Source: Euborellia annulipes
Lineage: Eukaryota; Arthropoda; Insecta; Dermaptera; Anisolabididae
Reading direction: 5' to 3'
Assembly (NCBI GenBank): GCA_023213315.1
Contig: JAKCPI010009546.1
Location: forward strand, 35,137-99,136
Length of the DNA: 64,000 bases
The notes beneath the pieces are model-generated. The model worked only from the letters and a program-made list of their open reading frames with translations, was not told the DNA's origin and searched no databases. Of the stretch, positions 25,031-38,100 are shown in pieces. How positions within the stretch are numbered: the first letter of the stretch is position 1; every line of letters starts with the position of its first letter. The position numbers and the translations under genes are program-made.

Positions 25031-25469
25031 TTGAGTTCTTCGGAAAGTAATTTTATTTTCCCAACAAAGAACTAAATTGTATTTTTTCACAGCTAACTTC
25101 TCACTTAAACTGCATAACCTTTATATATTTTGACAGCTGATTTAGCAAGGCCTTCTTGTAAAAAAGTTGGTTTGATTCTACCCAGTAGTTTTTTGTTGGC
25201 GCTCTTTCAAATATGAAAAGTTTTTTTTTTTATATTTTACATAAAAAAAAATATGCCAAATATGCTGCTTTTTACTTTGCATATTTGAAAGGGCGCCAAC
25301 AAAAAAACCACTACGTAGAATCAATCGAGCTTTTTACACAAGAAAGCTTTGCTATATCAGCTGTCAAAATATAATATATAAAGGTTATGCGGCTTAAGTG
25401 TGAAGTTAGCTGTGAAAATATACAATTAAGTTCTTTGTTGAGAAAAAAAATACTTTCCGAACAACCCAA
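25031..25469. mobile_element. Foldback MITE with mariner-like ends
   Basis: The arms are roughly 190 bases and nearly complementary. The terminus reads TTGRGTTSTTCGGAAAGTA on both sides and is bordered by TA dinucleotides, as expected for a Tc1/mariner target duplication. It has no transposase frame. Confidence 0.7.
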
Positions 25470-25499
25470 TACCTTTTAAGCCCCCCCCCCCCCCCCCAA

Positions 25500-25640
25500 G
25501 AATGCCTGGACCCCAAATAATAATATATATTCATAACTGTTACATCGTCAAAAGTCTTAAATGGCCTAAGTTGCCGAAAATACTGTGAATGTGTGTGTGT
25601 GTGTGTGTGAATGAGAAAAAAGTGTGAATGTTTAAAAAAA
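25500..25640 (+). repeat. 5'-truncated tRNA-derived SINE
   Basis: Only the body and tail remain: AGAATGCCTGGACCCC, GTCTTAAATGGCCTAAGT, a (TG)n stretch and poly-A. It directly follows a C homopolymer (about 25482-25497). Confidence 0.8.
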
Positions 25641-27487
25641 AAAGCCCCCCCCCCCCCTAAACTATCTGATTTTCCTCAAGGCCCCGCCTGAATAGTATAT
25701 GTTTCGAGAAAATCCTCAACGTGTGTGGTAGCGGCCTCGAGGCTAAAAAAAATCCTGAAATTCAATAATTTTTCCTGGAGGAATGGACAAGAAAGAAATG
25801 ACTTGAGATGTATGGGATCCACGTTTATCCTGATGTGGTCAAGAGTCCGCTGATTTGTAAGCAGACCTGAATATGGTGGAGATCCATGCGAAACGTCGTG
25901 ACGTGTTGGCTCACCAACAAAATAACTTTCAATCAAAAATATTTTTTTTTTGGTCTTTGAAAAATTATTAAACTTTATTCAACGGTTCGGACATTCCCTT
26001 AATATCAATAAAAAAATTAGCTTTTTTAAAAGGATATATAAAAAAATACTTATTTTAAATATATTCAATTTATTAATATATTTTGAGGGAATATTTTATT
26101 ATAATGGAGACGATGTAAAAAATAGAAAATTAAAATATCATAATACAACAATTAAGGAAGATTTTATTTTTTAATATTATAGTCTTGGGCTCTTATATAA
26201 CATTATAAACATTCTACAGGTATTCCTGCAAGGTGGATTGTTTTTCTAAGTCTTATATGAAATCTCAATGAATTAATATTCCAAATTATAGCGTACCTTG
26301 CTTTCTTAAGCGTGCCCTTTTTAATGATGAATTTTAAGGCACACAAGAAGAGAATATTTATATGAATTAGAGTGAAAAATTTTTCGTTATATATATTTAT
26401 ATACACGGATTAAAATATTTTTCGTGTTTATTAAGAAACCCATCACCAATTTATAAATTTTGTTTTAATATATATATTTTTTTTTTTAAGAAAAAATAAA
26501 CAATTACAAAATAAAGAAAATTAAATATATGAATCACAATAATATCAATATGATAACGCCCTTTTAATTATCTAAGTTAATATAAATTATTCGCAGGACT
26601 AGGGAGAATAATTGTGACGCGATGAAAGAAAATAAAACTTAAATTATCCTGCTTTAACTCAAATATTTTTTGGTCGATTTAAAATAGCATAAAAATCAGT
26701 GATTCTCAACCTCGTATATAAAACTAGCAAAGTTACATTACAGGGTAAGTAACTTAAAATTTATATTTTTATATAAAACACGGCACTAAATTAAAAGATT
26801 TTTGTTTACTAATCCCCTTAGAGCTTAAATTTAAAGGCAATTCTTGAAATATAAAATTTCACTTTTGGTTGGTCGGGGGGGAGGGGGGGGGTGCACATGT
26901 TGAGAAACACTGCGATTATTCAAATATACCATCAGACCCTGCATACACCTTTTTATCACACGAAGACATTTTTTCACTTTTTCACTATTAAAAACTTTTG
27001 CGATATAATATTTTTTTTTGTGCTCTAAAAACAATGCTTATTATTATTATTAAATTAAATAAAAAGTTGCCTTAATTTTTAATAAAACCATAATTAAAAA
27101 AAAATCATAATAGAGTAAAATCTTAACAAAATTCAAAAGAGAACCCAGCACCAATGAGCAAATTTTCGTTTAATATTTTTATAATAAGATATAATATTTA
27201 CAAACAAGTTACATATAAATATATATATAAATAATGATATATATTTATATGTAATTTATGAATTTATAGACATATCTACAAATGTTCTGTGTTTAACAAA
27301 ACTAATTTACGATAAAATAAAACAACAATCTTAAAATTAGACCAATTGTTTCTCTTAAAAAAAATGAAAATAACATAAAATCTTAAAATTATTATTGCTT
27401 TATATATATATTTAAAGGAACATTTTATTTGCAGAAGTTTGAAACAGATATAGCCAAAGAATGAAATAAAAAATGTTTATTTTTTAA

Positions 27488-27882
27488 TTTGTTTTTATAA
27501 ATACTGTACAACGTTTCGACTGCTTATTCTGAAGTCGTTATTAAGTACTGTGCACTTTCTTCGACTCAAGTGAACTAACTTCTAAGGGACCGTTATTTGC
27601 ATTTTATATACAACGACTTCAGCACCATCTACACTCATTTCCATGAAGTTAGACACAAACACTTCTTTGATAATTGTGATTAACTTCATATGAATGACTG
27701 TAGATGGCGCTGATGTATATAAAATGCACTTAACGTTCCCTTATAGGATAGTTCCCGCGAGTCGGAGCAAGTGTACAGTACTTGAAAACGACTGCAGGAT
27801 AAGCAGTCGAAACGTTGTATAGTATTTATTTTTTTATAAATAAATAGACTAATACAAAAATGTGGTCTATAATTAAAAACTC
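27488..27882. repeat. Long foldback element, copy 1
   Basis: The outer arms share TACTGTACAACGTTTCGACTG and its near reverse complement GCAGTCGAAACGTTGTATAG. Inner arms share ATTTTATATACA and CATCTACA words. The same outer arms recur in a shorter element at 54771-54992, so they define a family. Confidence 0.75.
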
Positions 27883-29151
27883 CCATTAATAATATAAACT
27901 CATATAAGTTGGAAGCGGTCCTGCATTCGAGTCAGGTTTTCAGGTTTTGGAGCGTACTCTCTTTAAATATTCCCTCGAACTTACACTGGGATCTCACACT
28001 TGTAAGATTGTGATGAAAATCCAAAACATCAACGATAGGTCTAAATCAAATTAATTTTATTTCTTTCTTTGGGTGCTTGTATCTCATTTCTTCAAATAAA
28101 AATCAATCCCAAGCTAAAAAACCAATCGAACCATTATTTTATTGAATTTTAAGTGCAAAAATGGATAAAATAGTCAAGAGGTATTCAATTTTAATCAAGA
28201 AACTAAAAATTCTGTTAAATATAATAATAACAACTAAAATTAATTACTAAAATAATTTATTAATTAAGACATTTAGATTCTTGATTAAGTGAATAAATCG
28301 GCAAAATTCATATAACAATTTTTTCAGTCTTACTGTCTTAATTTATTTTTATAAAATAAATAAACTTTTCTACCATTCTTTGGTCTTCAAAAAAGAAAAT
28401 ATATCCTGCAAATGAATCGCCCTACGAAAGCAATCTTGTTGGGTTCTCTAGTTGTATTTTGAATAAATAAATCAAGAAAGTAAAGTAGAAAAAATTGTTT
28501 ACATGATGATGAATGATAACAACCATGAAGCGTTTAATTCTAAAATAAAAAATCTTATTATAATGGATTTTATAAAAATATTGAATTTTGGAAATGCCTT
28601 ATTTTGGAATTATGAAGTTGATCTTTAAAAATGAAATTTTTTTTTATTAAAGGTTTGATAGAAGAAGAAGAAGTTGATAAAAATTAAAATGAAAGACGGA
28701 GATATGTTTTTCAGAAAAGGGTTAATGTTTAGATTCAGTTAAATATAAAAAAAAAAAATTAAATTTAGGGTAAACGGATTAATTTAAAATTAAATTACTT
28801 TAAATTTAGTCTATTTCAGAGGTTCCCAAATTTTCGGCCCCAAAGAGCTACTCTTTGGGAACCTCTAGTGTCTAGTTAATATTTTTTAAGCCAAAACTAG
28901 AAAATTTGTCTTAAATATCGAATGTCATTAAAGCTTTAAATAGCAATTATAGTTAAAAGAAATTGACAAAAATTCTTAATTTCCTTTGTTTTGTTGCTAA
29001 TTTAAAAGAAATGAAAGCAAGTTAAAAAGATGAGAAATGCAAAATTAAAAGTAAGGAATGCTCGAATTTATGATTTTTAAAAATGAATAAAATTATAAAA
29101 AAAAAGGAATGAATAAAGAAAGAGGAGGGAAAATCTGGGAGATACTCAAAT

Positions 29152-32100
29152 TTATTTATAGGGGAAACTTGGCATTTTGGAAGATGCTGGACTGTTCAAA
29201 GCAAGCTGATTCATAGATGGTGCGTTGTGGTTGGATTTGCCACTTCCAGTCAGACCGCCTGCGATGCTCAAATTGTCTATATTGATATTTAAATTTCCAG
29301 CATTGGTCCATGTGCTGCCCACCTTTAAAATAATATAAACATTTCGTTGGTTATCCTATATAGGCTATATTTATCAAATAAAAATATATTAGAAGGGTTG
29401 GGGGTTTTGGTGGTGGAATCTTCAACAAGATTTCTTTTAGAAGCATTGTTTTTATAGTATAAGTGTATTTTATGGCTGGTGGAATTTGTATCCGGAATGA
29501 AAAGAAAGTTAGAAGAAATCGCAGCCAGAATTTTTTCTTTAAAAATATATTTTAACAGCTGACGTGCCCTCGGGGCTTGGTGTAGAGGTTAGAGTGCTAA
29601 CCTCATATACTAAACGTCGCGGGTTCGGACCCCAGGCAGTCCGATGATTTTATTTAAGCCAATTGGATACCAAATGGCTTAAATAAGAATGCCTGAACCC
29701 CAATATTAGATAAATTCTTAAATAACGGTTATCGTCAAAGTCTTATATGGCCTAAGTTGCCGAAAAGACTGTGTGACTGTGAGTGTGAATGAGAAAAATG
29801 TGTGAATGTTTAAAAAAAAAAAAAAAAAAACAGCTGACGTTTCGGCTTTGGTCAAAGCCATCCTCGGAGCTGTTAGTGGTCATTATGTACAGTGAAGGAC
29901 AATATTAAGTTCCACCCATGCGTTTTCTACTTGTGATTATTTCATTGTTTTTAAAAAAATATTATATATTTTTTAATAGAAACTTTCATGGTTCAAACCT
30001 AGAAAATTTCTAATAAATATTTTCATTTTTTTTATAAAAACAATGAAATAATCACAAGTAGAAAACGCATGGGTGGGACTTAATATTGACCTTCACTATA
30101 CATATATTTTTTAGAATTGTATTCATGTTCCTAATATGTAATTAATTATTAATGGAAAATTTGATAGTTTTTAATAAAAATCCTTTAAAATAATAACATC
30201 AAATTTCTAATTTAATTTTTTGTAAAATGTAATCACTAAATTTAAAAGTGAGCAAAATTAAATATAAAAGCCAAATGATAATCTAATTGGACATACTTTT
30301 TTATTTTGGCGAACTTCATGTTTTGTACTCGCAATGTGAGGCAATCTTCTACAATGAGCGAGGTTCTACTGCATTTTCCACACAATTTAGTGAAGAGATG
30401 CAACGTGGGAAATCCTGCGCTAAGAGAGGGAGCGCTGAGAGGAACTCATGTTCATTAAAACACCCGTTGGGTAGCTAGATAGATTATAGTTTACAAAATG
30501 GTCAATATAGTAATTCTCTCTTGAATGATAGTCTACCCAAATGATTCACATTCAGGCAATGCACATTCACTTTAAGTTAGCTGTCAACTACATACACCAG
30601 TTGAGACAAATTTAAAAAAATTCCCTAAGAGAGCTAATGCTATGCTCACTCTGATTAACATCATTAAATTTAAAGAATTCTAATTATTAAAAAAAGTTTC
30701 TTACCGAAGCGGGATAATTGGAAGACATAAAATTATTGTGAGCTGACATCTTTTGATGATTATTTGATGGTAGCGCCGAAGGAATTAAAGGAGGTCCCCC
30801 AAGAAATGCATTACTCATTGTAGATCCTAGAGTACATTTTTCAGGGTTAATATATAATAAAAACAAAGATTATGCTTAATTATGCAATACGTTTATTAAA
30901 AAAAAGAAAGGATTAATTCAAACATTCTCAAATGAATTAAGATCCTCTCTAATAGATTGATCAATAACTATAAGTAAATCGCTAGCATTTTTTTTAATAA
31001 TTGGATTTGCTGACAAAGAATTAGCAAGTGTTAAAAGCCAATTGCGATATTCTATTAAATGTTGAAATAAATCAGACTTTAATCGAGAAATTGGCGTGGA
31101 AATAATTGCAGCCGCGACGCATCTAATAACGCCAAGGATAATTGCTGGCTCCCTGGCAAATCGAATATACCACACTGCGTCTAAAAGTTCTTTGGCCATT
31201 CGTGCTGAGGCTGGGATATTTTGAGCGCACACCATAATTGAGGCTAGAGTTTGTAAATAACGTTCTAGAAAATATGTGTTCATATCGAAATTTCCATCTG
31301 CCTCTGATTGAGCGGTAAATCGAATTCCCGGACATCGCGTGGTATTTCCCAAAAGAGGGAATAAAAACGCCTCGGCCACTTTGGCGAATTTATTTATCTG
31401 CCCGGGTTTTATTTTAGTGGCGGATGCAAATCGTCTTGTCTTCGCTGCTATACGTTGCTGCACGATATCATTGATTATTTCGCTGGGTTTCTCCAAACTA
31501 TCTTCCTTTTTTAACTTGGATAATTCATGCGCGGAAGCAGCAAGAATGTCTAACATTCTAATCCGTGTCGAAATATCATCAATTACTTGCTCCGAGGAGA
31601 ATCTTTTCGCTAAATGTTTCGCACATTCTTCAGGATAAATACAAACAATCGCCACACATGAGGCGAAACGTTTTGTGTCGAAATCATCAACAGTAGTTAT
31701 TGGATCCAATTCTAAAAGGACATCTAAAAGAAGACGAGCAAGGGCAACATCTTCATCGGGGAGTTTCGAATTAATTAAATCTAAAGAACATTCTAGAGCC
31801 TCGTGCTTCACTTCCCAATCTTCATTATTTGATAGAGCCTCTAAAAGATCTCGCACATGTTTCGGTCTTTTTTCTATTGACAGTTTGACATCATTCGACA
31901 TGTCATAAGGTTCCAAATCATCATCGCTATCTAAAGAATCATCCTTATTTTGATCTATTTCTTTTTCTATATAAATTTCTGATTTTTCACTAATTTCCAC
32001 TTTAGTATCTTGCACTTGTTGAATTAAATTGGCTTTAAATAACATTTTATTAATATGACTTTCGTTTAAGGGTTGATATTTTGGCTCGACATTTCGTGAC

Positions 32101-35100
32101 GTAGGATTGAAATTATAATCTTCAAAAGATTTTAATTTGTCAAGAATATGTTTAGTTGATTGCGACATTCCTTCGTAATCAAAACTAAGTTGAGGATGTT
32201 GTTTGTTTTGATTTCGAGCTAGCAATCGGCAAACGATTTCAGCGGTGATCATTCCGAGAGCTCGGGTGATTTCAAGGGAGGAACCCAAATGAACAGGAAC
32301 TCCTCGAAGGAGACGTTTCTGGATTTCAAGAGTCGTTTCATCCGATTCCTGGTCTAATTGGAAAAGACTCTGGGAGCAGAGGATTATAGCCTTGGCAATG
32401 TAAATTTGCTGATCAACGGGAGTAACATCTATAGTCCGTGGATTCATCCATATATCTAATAACGAAAATAAAATATCTTTAATACACTTAATGTTATTTA
32501 AAGAGAGCAAATATCCAAAAAGATTCGGCAAAATTAAAGAATCTAAATCGGGAGTAAAAAATTTTAATGGAATTTTCACAGTAATTACATACTTCCAACT
32601 TCTAAAATTTAAAATATCTCCTAATAACAATTTAACGCCATCTTTTGTTGAGGAATTTTCTAAAATCATTATTAAAAAAACATCAATAGAATCTCGAGTT
32701 AAATTTTGAAAAAGAATTTGAATCACTTGTGCCGTCTTTTCGCATTTTTGTGACGATTCTAAGAATATTCTTATAAGAGATATTAGGCCAAGAGAGTTTC
32801 TAGAAAAGTTGGAATGAATAATGATTTTGCTCATTAGAAGAGCAGTGGGCTCGATATTGAAGTAAGAGCCTTGTCTATGAGCTTCCGATAAAAATGTAAT
32901 TATTTGTAAGATATGCGCACAGAGTAAATCAGAAAAATTATTTGGAATAAAATAATGACTAAGTTCATGTTTGAACTTGTTTGCTAATCTATTAGGCAGA
33001 GTTATAATACTATGGACAAGTTGTTTCCAAGAATCTAGAATGCTTTTACGAACAATATCATTTGCTTCTTCATTCGAGGAAAGATCATAAATAGCAGCTG
33101 GGAGCGCATCACAAAGAAATAATTTCTCCAAAAGTTTCTGAATATGATCAAGTAAAGAACATTGAGGGAGATTTGCAATTTTTTCTAAAAGAATCGAGAG
33201 GGCATGATGAAAAGTTATAGCTCCTGATTCAGGACAAAACCAAACGATCTCAATCTGCGTGTCAATCGCTCGACTTCGTCCCGGCCAAGTGTGAATCCAA
33301 ACTTCAAGTAAATCACGATAATAATGTTCTATAAGAAATCTTGAAGGTGCCGATTCCTCGTCGAGCGAGCAAAATCTTTGGGGTGTAAACATCCCCGGTA
33401 ACGAGTTGGCGAGCTGCGACATCAGAGGGAGTAATTTATCCCGATGTGTAGTAGAAAGCGCAGATTGGACGAGTTTCTCTATATTCTTGATGGTCGATGC
33501 CTCTGCAATGGAATATTTCTAGATGCCTTGTTACAGATTATTTTAATTTCTTCTGTCATTTATAAATTGTGAATGAAAATAGAATAGTATAATCAAAAAA
33601 ATTAATTTCTTTATTAAATAATTATCAAATTTCAACAAGCTTAACATCATTCCTTTATGATGTAAAATAATTAAATATTATTACAAAATTTTTTACTTAT
33701 AGTTTATTTTAGCTTTGGTAGAACAAAAGATACGAATCATCTTTGGTCTTTTTGCTAATGTAATATATACAATTTTTATATTTCAGAAAATTTTTTAATA
33801 AATAATTTCTTCTCTAATTCTAAGAACAAAATAAAAACTCACCTGTATTATTAAAATTTGGTTCAAACGATGATCCCGTTAGAAGTGAATTAGAATTATT
33901 AGCGGTGCTCACAGCCGGATCGGTAAAAAGATCAGATAAAAGATCCGTATTCGATTTATCGAAACCTAAAAATAAATGTATTTTTTTAAATTCTTTTGAA
34001 AAAGCTTTATCTTAAAGACAAATGAAAAAAGAATGATTAAAAAAATGAGTCATGATTTTGACTTGATTATCCAAAAAGATTTATTTGTTCACTTTTCAAC
34101 CTAAACGATAAAATGAATTTAAAATATTTGACTTCCCATTTATCTGATTATATATCAAGGAACTACGCATATCATATGGACGGTGTTATGCATAAAGGAA
34201 CCAAGCGCCATTATGATAGAAATTGAGATAAGACCGCCTTCTTTTAGGGAAAAAGAAGATCTACCTCTTTATTTAAATCACAACATTATTACTCTGTGCA
34301 CTTTTTTTGTATAAAACAAGAAAAAAAGTCATTGCCATTGGGTTTGTTTACAAGTGTGCAAATGAAATGGCCTTTATCTCAGATTTAGGTTAATGGCGCT
34401 TGGTTCCTTTATGCATAACATCGTCCATATAAAAGCGGAGTGTCCATCTGTCACGCTCTGTTTGACCAACTTCCCGTTGGAATTTTGAAACGTAATTTTG
34501 CAGTCTTATAGAGAACTTTATGGAGAGTCCAGGAAAAATACTCGGGTCCCGAAATTCTTACTTTTGAGTTATTAATTCCTAAAATTACGATTTCTCCGAT
34601 AGAAAATGTAGGCCTATAGAGAAATATTTATGTATTCTTTGCATTTTTATGTATATTCAATGAATGTAAACAAATCCTCAAGCTCCTCCTCCTATACCAA
34701 ACGTCGCGGGTTCGGACCCAGGCAGTCCGATGATTTTATTTAAGCTTTATGAATACCAAATGGCTTAAATAAGAATGCCTGGACCCCATATATGCATATT
34801 TATCAATAACGGATATCGTCAAAGTCTTATATGGCCTGAGTTGCCGAAAAGACTGAGTGAGAGAGTGTGTGAGAGCGAGTGTGAATGAGAAAAAAGTGAG
34901 TGTTTTTATTAAAAAAAAAAAAAATAATAATAAAAAAGGCCTAAGGCGGGAGGTGGCCCTCGGGCCTTGGTGTAGTTGGTAGGGTGCTGGCCTTCTATAC
35001 CAAGGGTCGAAGGTTCGGATCCCAGGCAGTCCGATAATTTTAGAGCCATTTGGCAAATGGCTTAAATAAATGCCTGAACCCTCAAATATATATATTTACA

Positions 35101-38100
35101 AATAATGAGTAACGTAAAAATCTTATATGGCCTGAGTTGCCGAAAAGACTGTGTGTATGTATGTGTGTGCGTGAGAAAAAAGTATGTGTTAAAATAAAAA
35201 AAAAGGCGGGCGGTGCGGCTAGTACAGTCTTTAACGTTTAAAATGGTTTCCGATGCAATCACAAATAAAATAAGACGGAGCAAAAAGGATAAAAGACAAA
35301 GAGAGAGAGAATATTTATTCCAACCTGGAAGATTTCCATTGCTAGATGATTGTGAAAGAGTATTAGTAGCAATCAAATCGACATTATTTCGATTATCCGG
35401 CTGTGGATTAGAAAATGCAGTTGAAAAATCGGCGAATTCATCATTGCTTGCGTTAGTTGTATTTGCAAATGCACTTGTTAACGACGATGGTGGGGCAGCT
35501 GTGAAATCGCCAAATTCAGCTGTCGGGTTGGTGTTTGATTTAGTTAGGCCAGTTGTTCCAGCTCTTGGGTCGAAATCATCTTCATCGAGATTTTCTATTG
35601 CAGGATTAACAGCGATTTCAGCAACATGTGTTGATCCGCCACTAGTAGGATTAGTCGATCCTCCATTTCTTTGAGGAGAACTTATACTTTTAGCCGGACT
35701 ATTACTCTAATAATAAAAAAAACGGTTTAAATAAAGTTAAATATACTGGTATTTAAAAAAATATCTAACCTTTGATGAATTATTGTCTTTGCCATAATTA
35801 GCTGCTGCGCCCAGATCGATTTTCTTCAGAGGTCGATTAGAACGTGTCGGGGTGCCAGTCTTGGAGCCTCCCAGGCTTGTTTTCGAAGGTAATGAACCTA
35901 TTCCGATCGAATTGCTTTGATGATCAACATTTTCAGAATCACGATCGCGATATTCCTTTCGTCGATTATTCGCTGAATAATCACCTTGATCAGCATCGGA
36001 ATCGTAGCGAGTTCCTTCATCACTTGAAAAAAAAATAAATAAAATCGATTAATATTATTCATATAATTAATATTTACCGAATTAAAAGCTGAAAAGGACA
36101 GGGATGTCGCCCTGGCTACGGACCGAACGTGATATATTTAATTTCTTATTATATAGAGATTATTATAGTTGATTTAAATTTTTTCAATGCAATAGTTAAT
36201 AAAAATTTCAATACAAATAAAATTGCAGGTGGGTATTATGTAATTAACTTTCTCTTAAATAGAAAGTGAATAAATTCAAGTTAAATTATCTTATAGGTCG
36301 GGACCTCATTGCAAGTCACCAATTAGAGGGCGCGAAAATTTTCACATAGAATCGCGATGACCTGAAATGACCCGTGCAGAAAGTATTCAAGATAGGATGC
36401 ATTCTTTAGGCAGTGGCTTTTAGACAGGGCCGGAACTACGAGATTTTTTAGGGGGGGCAAAATTTAATTTGCCGCCCCCTCCTTAAAATTTTCTATACAA
36501 AATTCATATCATTTTACCTTTTTTTAGTAAATCTTTCTTTAATTGCCGCCCCCTGATATCTGCCGCCCGGGACACAAGCACCCACTGCCCCCCCCCCCCC
36601 CTAGATCCGGCCCTGCTTGTAGAGGTATTTAATGAAATGAAACGCTTTAATTTTAAATTTTTCTCATCTAATGATTTTAATTTTATTTTTTAGATATAGA
36701 AAAATTTATAATAAATTCTAGGGTTTTCCAAATTTTTTTTTTTTTTTTTTTTTTTTCAAACTATCCCGGATTTGGGCCCCTAGGCACAAGCCACTGAGCC
36801 ACGGGTCAGAGAGTAATCTCTCTAATTAACTCGGCGCTGGATCTGTGAGATCCACTAGCTTCATATATAGCCGTATAGCGCTATTGTTTTGGGGTGGGAG
36901 AATACCCATCACAGGATCCTCCTAGCTAGACCAGCGTCACACTTTAGTGCTGTTTTGATTTTTCGAAAGGTGCACCTAGGCAGTATATGTCACCTTCAAT
37001 AAGGACCTATATCAATAAAGATGTTTAAAGTTATTTTAAACCACCAAATAAATGAGGTATCTAAAGGCCGGAACAATAAATAAAAAAAAAAAGCACTGGT
37101 ATTTTTCAAAATTATCAGCGTTTCCTCATTATGGATCTCTCAGATCCATAGCGACTATCCGTGTAACTTTAGAGGTGCGTCTAACCGAGTGTTAAAAGAA
37201 AAAAAATTTTATACCTATAATTGGAGAAATCTTCAAAACCACACGGTTGACGAGAACCTCCACCACCCCCTCTGTCAGGTTCCCAGTCTCCAGCTACTCG
37301 ATCCCGGTATCGAGATTCATCCCAACTTCCACCACCACCTCCTCCGCCTCCTCCTCCTCCACCTTGAAACAAAGAATTAATTTTTTTTTTTTTACAAATT
37401 ATAAATTATAATGAATTTTTCAATTTTTTTTTACCAAAACGCATTCCCATTGCTTCACTTGACATTCCAACGTATTTATCTTTATTCTTCTTTGCCTTTT
37501 TTCTTTCTTCTCGTAATTTATCATCATCTTGAATAAAATCTATCAATTCTCTGACTTTATGTCTATGAATAAAATAATTTATTTATTAAAGATGTTTGTT
37601 TATATTTCATAATAGATATTAAAATTAAAAATGCTTACCTAACATTTATCCCAACATCCTTTCCGTATTCATCCATGAAAGTATAATTCTCTAGACTTCT
37701 CAGATCATATATATGTTCTCTTGCGGATGTTACAACTCGTTCGGAACCATTCCTTACTAGGTAATTAAGTAGTAATAAAGACTGAAAATTGATTGTGAAT
37801 ATGTAGATATTTAAGGGTTGTGGATTCAAGAATTAAAAAGGCAAGGAATCAGCCTAAAGGAATGGGTCGTTTTGATAACTTACCTACCCCAACATTAAAA
37901 TAGCCTCCCTATGGGAAAATACATGGTGTTTGTCCTTCAGCAATTAAAATAGCTGAAGGACAAACACCATGTATTTCCCCATAGGGAGGCTATTTTAATG
38001 TTGGGGTAGGTAAGTTATCAAAACGACCCATTGAATAAAAAAATAAAGGGTCGGACTAAGCCGAGCTCACAACTTTACCCACCTACTATTCAAGAAAAAA

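Larger units (their letters stand above)
24294..29151. other. Intergenic stretch, repeats only
   Basis: No gene is recognisable. Contents: a mariner-type foldback (25031-25469), a 5'-truncated SINE (about 25500-25640), an unrecognised minus-strand open frame (25676-25936), a foldback at 27488-27882, and a small inverted pair near 28809-28869 (AGAGGTTCCCAAA / TTTGGGAACCTCT) resembling a collapsed hAT-type MITE. Confidence 0.6.

Noticed and set aside
31123..32709. Several open frames on both strands over the Tel2 exon
   Set aside because: They overlap the long Tel2 coding exon in other frames, have no splice signals or known motifs, and are expected shadows of a 2.5-kb open frame.
35213..35674. 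A 153-codon plus-strand open frame
   Set aside because: It is antisense to EpsinR exon 8 (35706-35325) and part of its flanking intron; the minus-strand reading has AP-1-binding motifs and phase-correct splice sites.
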